NCBI GenBank assembly: GCA_031289815.1
Contig: JAITOS010000161.1
Span: forward strand, 1 to 8,951
DNA length: 8,951 bases
From: Peptococcaceae bacterium
Lineage (GTDB): Bacteria > Bacillota > Desulfitobacteriia > Desulfitobacteriales > Desulfitobacteriaceae
Direction: 5' to 3'
This document shows positions 5,550 to 8,951 of the stretch, piece after piece; positions within the stretch are counted from its first letter, which is position 1; every line of letters starts with the position of its first letter. A program made the position numbers and the translations under genes. The notes below the pieces were generated by a model. The model was given only the letters and a program-made list of their open reading frames with translations, was not told where the DNA came from and made no database searches.

Positions 5550-7436
5550 TTACCCTAATTTTTCCGCCAAAATCCGCATGATCGCCGAAAAATCCACCGG
5601 TTTCGCCAAATGAGTGTCCATCCCGGCTTTAATGGCTTGATCCACGTCCTCCGGATAGGCGTTAGCCGATAAGGCCACGATCGGAATCCGGGGCGCGTCT
5701 TTACGGCGCAGCTTGCGGATGCTGCGCGTCGCGTCGTTGCCACCCATGTTCGGCATCAATAGATCCATAAAGACAAAATGATAATATCCTTCCGGCGAAG
5801 CCTTGAATTTTTCAACCGCTTCCACCCCGTCCACCGCTTCTTCGATTTTCACATGGGTTTCCGCCAGCAATTCTCGCAAAACGATACGGTTGATTTCAAT
5901 ATCTTCCACCACTAAAATACGCTTTTCACTCAGATTGGGGATAATCAGGTCATTGCCTTCCAGAGCGTCCGCCGCTTTTTCCAGGCGAATCGTGAAAGCG
6001 AACAGCGATCCCTTGGCAGGCGCACTCTCCACGGTGATTTCCCCGCCCATCATTTTGACCAGATTTTGGCTGATGGTCAGCCCCAAGCCGATGCCCTCGT
6101 TTTTCATGCGATGGGCGCTGCCTTGTTCAAAAGCCGCGAATAAGCCGACGCGTTGTTCCTCCGGAATGCCTATGCCATTGTCTTTCACCACAAACGACAC
6201 GCCGATACCGGTTTTGCTTTCTTCTGTTATATCCACTATAAAATCAATCTTGCCGTCTTCCGGCGTAAATTTCACGGCATTGCCCAACAGGTTGATCAAC
6301 ACCTGTTTCAGCCTGCGTTTATCTCCCGTTACGGCGACGTCGGCGAGTCCGCTGACCGTATGACTGAAGCTCAGTCCTTTCTCGGCGCAGCTCTCCCGGA
6401 TCAGGCTCACCACCTCATCTATGGCTTTGTTCAAAATGAAGCGTTCATTTTCGATTTCCAGTTTTCCGGATTCAATATTCGACATATCCAGGATATCATT
6501 CAAAATTTCAAGCAGATGACCGGCCGCCGCCGACATTCTATCAATGGAAGCGTCCGCTTTTTCTTTCGTCGCCGCTTTTTTGGCTATCCGGATCATCCCG
6601 TTTATCGCGTTGAGCGGCGTCCGAATCTCATGGCTCATGCTCGTCAGGAAGCGGCTCTTTGCCTGAGAGGCGACCTCCGCCGCTATTGTTTTCTCTTCCA
6701 ATTCCTTTGTGCGTTGTTTCACTTTCTCTTCCAGATCCAGATTAGCGTCTTCCAAGGCTACGCTTTTCAAAAAGTTCGATACATACAAGCGATAAATAAA
6801 GGCGGAGATCACCACCGTAATGCCCGTGATGATAATCAGGTTGGCGCGCATGTCGGTGTCCGCAAATTTCTGCCACGCCGAGCTTCCCGCCGCGTCCAAA
6901 ACGCCCTGCGTGAAGTACATCGCCGCTATCGTGTAGATAAAAGCGGCCATAATGCTGATGATACTTTGTTTAAAGGCCAATATCGGCACCATGCCGATCA
7001 TCAGGGCGAGGATGATAAAGCTGGTCAGTCCCTGATGGGAGAGAATGTTTAAGGTGCAGTAGGTCATTTGGATTATGGCGTAGAGATAGAGAAGGCTTTG
7101 CACTAAAAATATCTTGACCCCGCGGCCTTTGATCCTGCCCCGCTTTGCCTGCAAGAACAGGAACCAATAGATCACGCCAAGGAGAATGGAGGCGATGGAG
7201 AGGATGATATAATAGTCCAGAGGGATGAGCATCCCTTCTCCCGGCTTTTGCGGATAGAGGATATTGAGAAATTGAAGAACGATCTGAATAGCGACGATAT
7301 AGATGGCGAATCCGTACATACGCCCCAGATTTGTTTCCAGGCGTTCCTCCTCGAAACGTCTCCGGTATTCTTCAGGAACGGCGGCAAATACTTTTGAAAG
7401 CCACGCGGTTTTTCCCTTCCTGTCTTCCGTTGCCAT
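5550..7436 (-). CDS. Hybrid sensor histidine kinase with C-terminal receiver domain
   Basis: This 628-residue protein has six predicted membrane helices (about 40-60, 71-96, 108-131, 136-155, 158-180 and 198-219) with short loops and no sizeable extracellular domain. A coiled-coil linker (about 225-262) leads to a HisKA domain with SMSHEIRTPLN (H269). The HATPase domain has the N box (LINLLGNAVKF, N386), the G1 box DNGIGIP (419-425) and the G2 box GIGLGL (448-453). The receiver domain has ED at 511-512, phospho-acceptor D558 in FMDLLMP, S590 and K612 in AKP, all intact. There is no HPt or output domain, and no partner regulator is in view, so the phosphate presumably passes to a protein encoded elsewhere. 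The start ATG has GGAG eight bases upstream. The DNRLRE-protein gene ends 45 bp upstream on the same strand with no promoter visible between, suggesting co-transcription. Confidence 0.93.
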   Translation of the reverse strand: MATEDRKGKTAWLSKVFAAVPEEYRRRFEEERLETNLGRMYGFAIYIVAIQIVLQFLNILYPQKPGEGMLIPLDYYIILSIASILLGVIYWFLFLQAKRGRIKGRGVKIFLVQSLLYLYAIIQMTYCTLNILSHQGLTSFIILALMIGMVPILAFKQSIISIMAAFIYTIAAMYFTQGVLDAAGSSAWQKFADTDMRANLIIITGITVVISAFIYRLYVSNFLKSVALEDANLDLEEKVKQRTKELEEKTIAAEVASQAKSRFLTSMSHEIRTPLNAINGMIRIAKKAATKEKADASIDRMSAAAGHLLEILNDILDMSNIESGKLEIENERFILNKAIDEVVSLIRESCAEKGLSFSHTVSGLADVAVTGDKRRLKQVLINLLGNAVKFTPEDGKIDFIVDITEESKTGIGVSFVVKDNGIGIPEEQRVGLFAAFEQGSAHRMKNEGIGLGLTISQNLVKMMGGEITVESAPAKGSLFAFTIRLEKAADALEGNDLIIPNLSEKRILVVEDIEINRIVLRELLAETHVKIEEAVDGVEAVEKFKASPEGYYHFVFMDLLMPNMGGNDATRSIRKLRRKDAPRIPIVALSANAYPEDVDQAIKAGMDTHLAKPVDFSAIMRILAEKLG

Positions 7437-7481
7437 AATAGCATCTCCATTTCCTATTCAAATGAGGATTCGCCGGTCAGG

Positions 7482-8735
7482 TCATGGCCGCGAGCGGTAT
7501 GTGAAGGCATCCGTGGCTTTTGTCACCGCGAAATACACCACATCACTCGTATAAAAATCGTTCCACTTTTCATAGCCCCACATGAAACTCTCATCCCAGG
7601 GATGTTTGCCGGGATCGAGTTTCGCGTTGGAGCCGGGAACGATGCGAGAGCTTTCACCAGGCGTCTTTTCCGCCCAAGTTCCGTCCGTCAATTGGGCGCG
7701 AAGGTGATAGTCAAAGTCCTGATCTACCTGTATCCCCGGCGACACACTGCGATCTCTGAAGCCGATCCGCAAGGCGACGCGGTATTCTTTCGCCGTATCG
7801 ATCTCAGCGTCAAAGCCGGAAAGCTCGCGTATGGATTCAATTTGCAGGGCATCTTTGTTTCGTTCGATATAGGCCAGACAGATATCCTTAAAATAGGAGA
7901 GCGCCGCGCTTTCGCCGCCTTCGTCGTACACTTTTTGGAACGCGGCTGTATCGGTTATCAGGTCATCGTAGAAGATCCCGTCCGTATCCCGCAAAGCGAA
8001 GGACAAACAATTGCCGTTGTTTTGCGCCGTATAGCTGTATTTTCCGTAAGACTGGCCGGAATGGTCCGGGGTATAGGTCACTTCAAGTTTCGGATAAGCG
8101 GTGGGATCCAGACCGGAGCCTGAATAGTACACCGTATTTTTCCCATCACGGGTTTCCTCCAGGACGAAGCCGTAATTCGCGTATTCGCCGGCCAGCCAAG
8201 CCCTCACAATGCCGGTTACCTCGATCTTGTCCCAACCCACATCCTTGCCGGACGGCACGCTGACCGCGGTTTCATCCGGCTGTACGGCTCCCGCGAGATA
8301 CTCCCAAGTCACATCGCTGAAAACCCAGCTTTTTAAGGCGATCCCGGCCCGCAGGGAAGGCTCGTCGCCGCCGCTATGCTTGAGATAGAGATAGGCGGAA
8401 ACGACATTTTCAGCCGTTACGCCTGTCGGCAGAGGGCAGCGAACGAGCGCCGCCAGCCGCCGCCCAGCCGTGCTTCCGCCGGTTTCCATCAAGCTGAGAT
8501 CTTCCAGCTCGCTCGGACTCCGCGTCGGGTTTTCTTCTGAAATCCCAGCGGTGATGGTGTCGCCCTCATCTTGAATGCCGACTGTCATGGTCACCGTCTC
8601 CGACCATGCCGGCGGCCCGATGCGCGGCACGGCACAGGCGGAGCAGAGAAGGGTCAGCAGCCCCGCGAGCAAGAGAGAAATTATTTTTCCGGGTCGTGCT
8701 TGTTTTCTGGTTTTCAGGTTGTTCATATTTTTCAT
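7482..8735 (-). CDS. Exported DNRLRE-domain protein with putative cysteine-peptidase-like C-terminal half
   Basis: This 417-residue protein starts at ATG 8735-8733, with GGGAG eight bases upstream. A basic N-terminus and hydrophobic helix (about 17-31) end in CSACA (31-35). C34 could be lipidated, although Cys at -3 is atypical for a lipobox, so a secreted form is also possible. Residues about 85-222 look like a DNRLRE domain, a beta-rich module of secreted and surface proteins: AYLYLKHSGG (114-123), WDKIEVTGIVRAWLAGE (168-184), YGFVLEE (188-194) and YPKLEVTYT (214-222). The C-terminal half has GNCLSFALRDTDG (241-253), FDYHLRAQLTDGTWAEK (341-357) and a WGYEKWNDFYTSDVVYFAV end. The order C243, H344, D351 resembles papain/NlpC-like Cys-His-Asp sets, so a peptidase or amidase role is inferred, not shown. 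It is the first gene of a likely operon with the hybrid kinase. Confidence 0.8.
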   Translation of the reverse strand: MKNMNNLKTRKQARPGKIISLLLAGLLTLLCSACAVPRIGPPAWSETVTMTVGIQDEGDTITAGISEENPTRSPSELEDLSLMETGGSTAGRRLAALVRCPLPTGVTAENVVSAYLYLKHSGGDEPSLRAGIALKSWVFSDVTWEYLAGAVQPDETAVSVPSGKDVGWDKIEVTGIVRAWLAGEYANYGFVLEETRDGKNTVYYSGSGLDPTAYPKLEVTYTPDHSGQSYGKYSYTAQNNGNCLSFALRDTDGIFYDDLITDTAAFQKVYDEGGESAALSYFKDICLAYIERNKDALQIESIRELSGFDAEIDTAKEYRVALRIGFRDRSVSPGIQVDQDFDYHLRAQLTDGTWAEKTPGESSRIVPGSNAKLDPGKHPWDESFMWGYEKWNDFYTSDVVYFAVTKATDAFTYRSRP

Positions 8736-8837
8736 GGCTATGACTCCCGCCTTTACCGCCTAAATTTTTCATAAAGAAATCCAATCGATAAAATTCTGTT
8801 TATTTTAGATACTCTCCGCAATGCCTGACCTTACACA

Positions 8838-8866
8838 AATTTAGCTCATTTTGAATCATTTGTCAA
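8838..8866 (-). promoter_or_regulatory. Sigma-A-type promoter of the DNRLRE-protein/kinase operon
   Basis: On the minus strand a perfect TTGACA (8861-8866) is separated by exactly 17 bases from TAAATT (8838-8843), a 4/6 match to TATAAT. Transcription would begin near 8831, giving a leader of about 95 bases before the ATG at 8735. The leader is AT-rich; I see no riboswitch or attenuator in it. Confidence 0.75.
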
Positions 8867-8877
8867 TTATCTTCCAT

Positions 8878-8897
8878 GACACACTGCCCGACACACT
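8878..8897 (-). repeat. Tandem 8-bp direct repeat upstream of the -35, candidate activator site
   Basis: GACACACT occurs at 8878-8885 and again at 8890-8897 (AGTGTGTC on the coding strand), with a 12-bp period, about one helical turn. The inner copy lies 11 bp upstream of the TTGACA box, or about -47 to -66 for the pair relative to the inferred start. This is a common place for a response regulator or other activator to bind. Confidence 0.45.
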
Positions 8898-8905
8898 TTC
8901 GCAGA

Positions 8906-8926
8906 ACCGATACTAACTTTATCGGT
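8906..8926 (+). terminator. Hairpin with T-rich tail (plus-strand terminator or operator)
   Basis: ACCGATA (8906-8912) and TATCGGT (8920-8926) are perfect inverted repeats with a seven-base loop, followed on the plus strand by CTTTTTCTTCTTT. The shape fits an intrinsic terminator, but no plus-strand gene ends nearby: the closest upstream plus-strand gene stops at 5538. It may end antisense transcription or act as a regulatory dyad for the leftward operon. Confidence 0.45.
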
Positions 8927-8951
8927 CTTTTTCTTCTTTAAAATCAGTTCG

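Noticed and set aside
6153..7052. Long plus-strand open frame opposite the hybrid kinase
   Set aside because: It is fully antisense to conserved kinase motifs, and its translation has no recognisable domain and shadow-like composition.
7602..8123. Plus-strand open frame opposite the DNRLRE-protein gene
   Set aside because: It is antisense to the conserved C-terminal motifs of the exported protein, with no ribosome binding site or recognisable domain.

Overview
The window looks like a chromosomal segment of an endospore-forming, Gram-positive-type bacterium (Bacillota; Clostridia or a spore-forming Negativicutes is my best guess, genus not determinable here). The evidence is a clear spoIIR gene with a plausible forespore sigma-F promoter, a YlbF-family protein, a Tat-exported YkuE-type phosphoesterase, strong AAGGAGG-type ribosome binding sites and moderately high GC. 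There are no mobile elements, tRNA or rRNA genes, or CRISPR arrays.

Layout from left to right: the 3' end of a GT4-type glycosyltransferase (+, 1-312); spoIIR (-, 534-1304); a ZIP-family metal transporter (+, 1444-2187); a membrane-anchored SGNH/GDSL-like protein that lacks the usual catalytic His (-, 2215-2940); a YlbF-family protein (+, 3074-3559); an unassigned protein whose central part resembles the RskA anti-sigma-K C-terminal domain but which has no membrane anchor (-, 3744-4484); a Tat-exported metallophosphoesterase (+, 4609-5538); and a two-gene minus-strand unit reading leftward from a promoter near 8838-8866, made of an exported DNRLRE protein with a putative cysteine-peptidase-like C-terminal half (7482-8735) followed by a six-helix hybrid histidine kinase (5550-7436).

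The first eight genes alternate strand one by one, so most are monocistronic. The only likely operon is the exported DNRLRE protein plus hybrid kinase, 45 bp apart. Its upstream region is the most structured non-coding DNA here: a perfect TTGACA -35 with a 17-bp spacer, a tandem 8-bp direct repeat just upstream of it that looks like an activator site, and a hairpin with a T-rich tail at the far end.

The best candidates for unusual biology are this exported protein/kinase pair, the free-standing RskA-like protein and the SGNH protein with Tyr in place of the catalytic His. None is proof of a new system. The rest is ordinary housekeeping, sporulation or envelope content. All gaps between genes are shorter than 300 bp.
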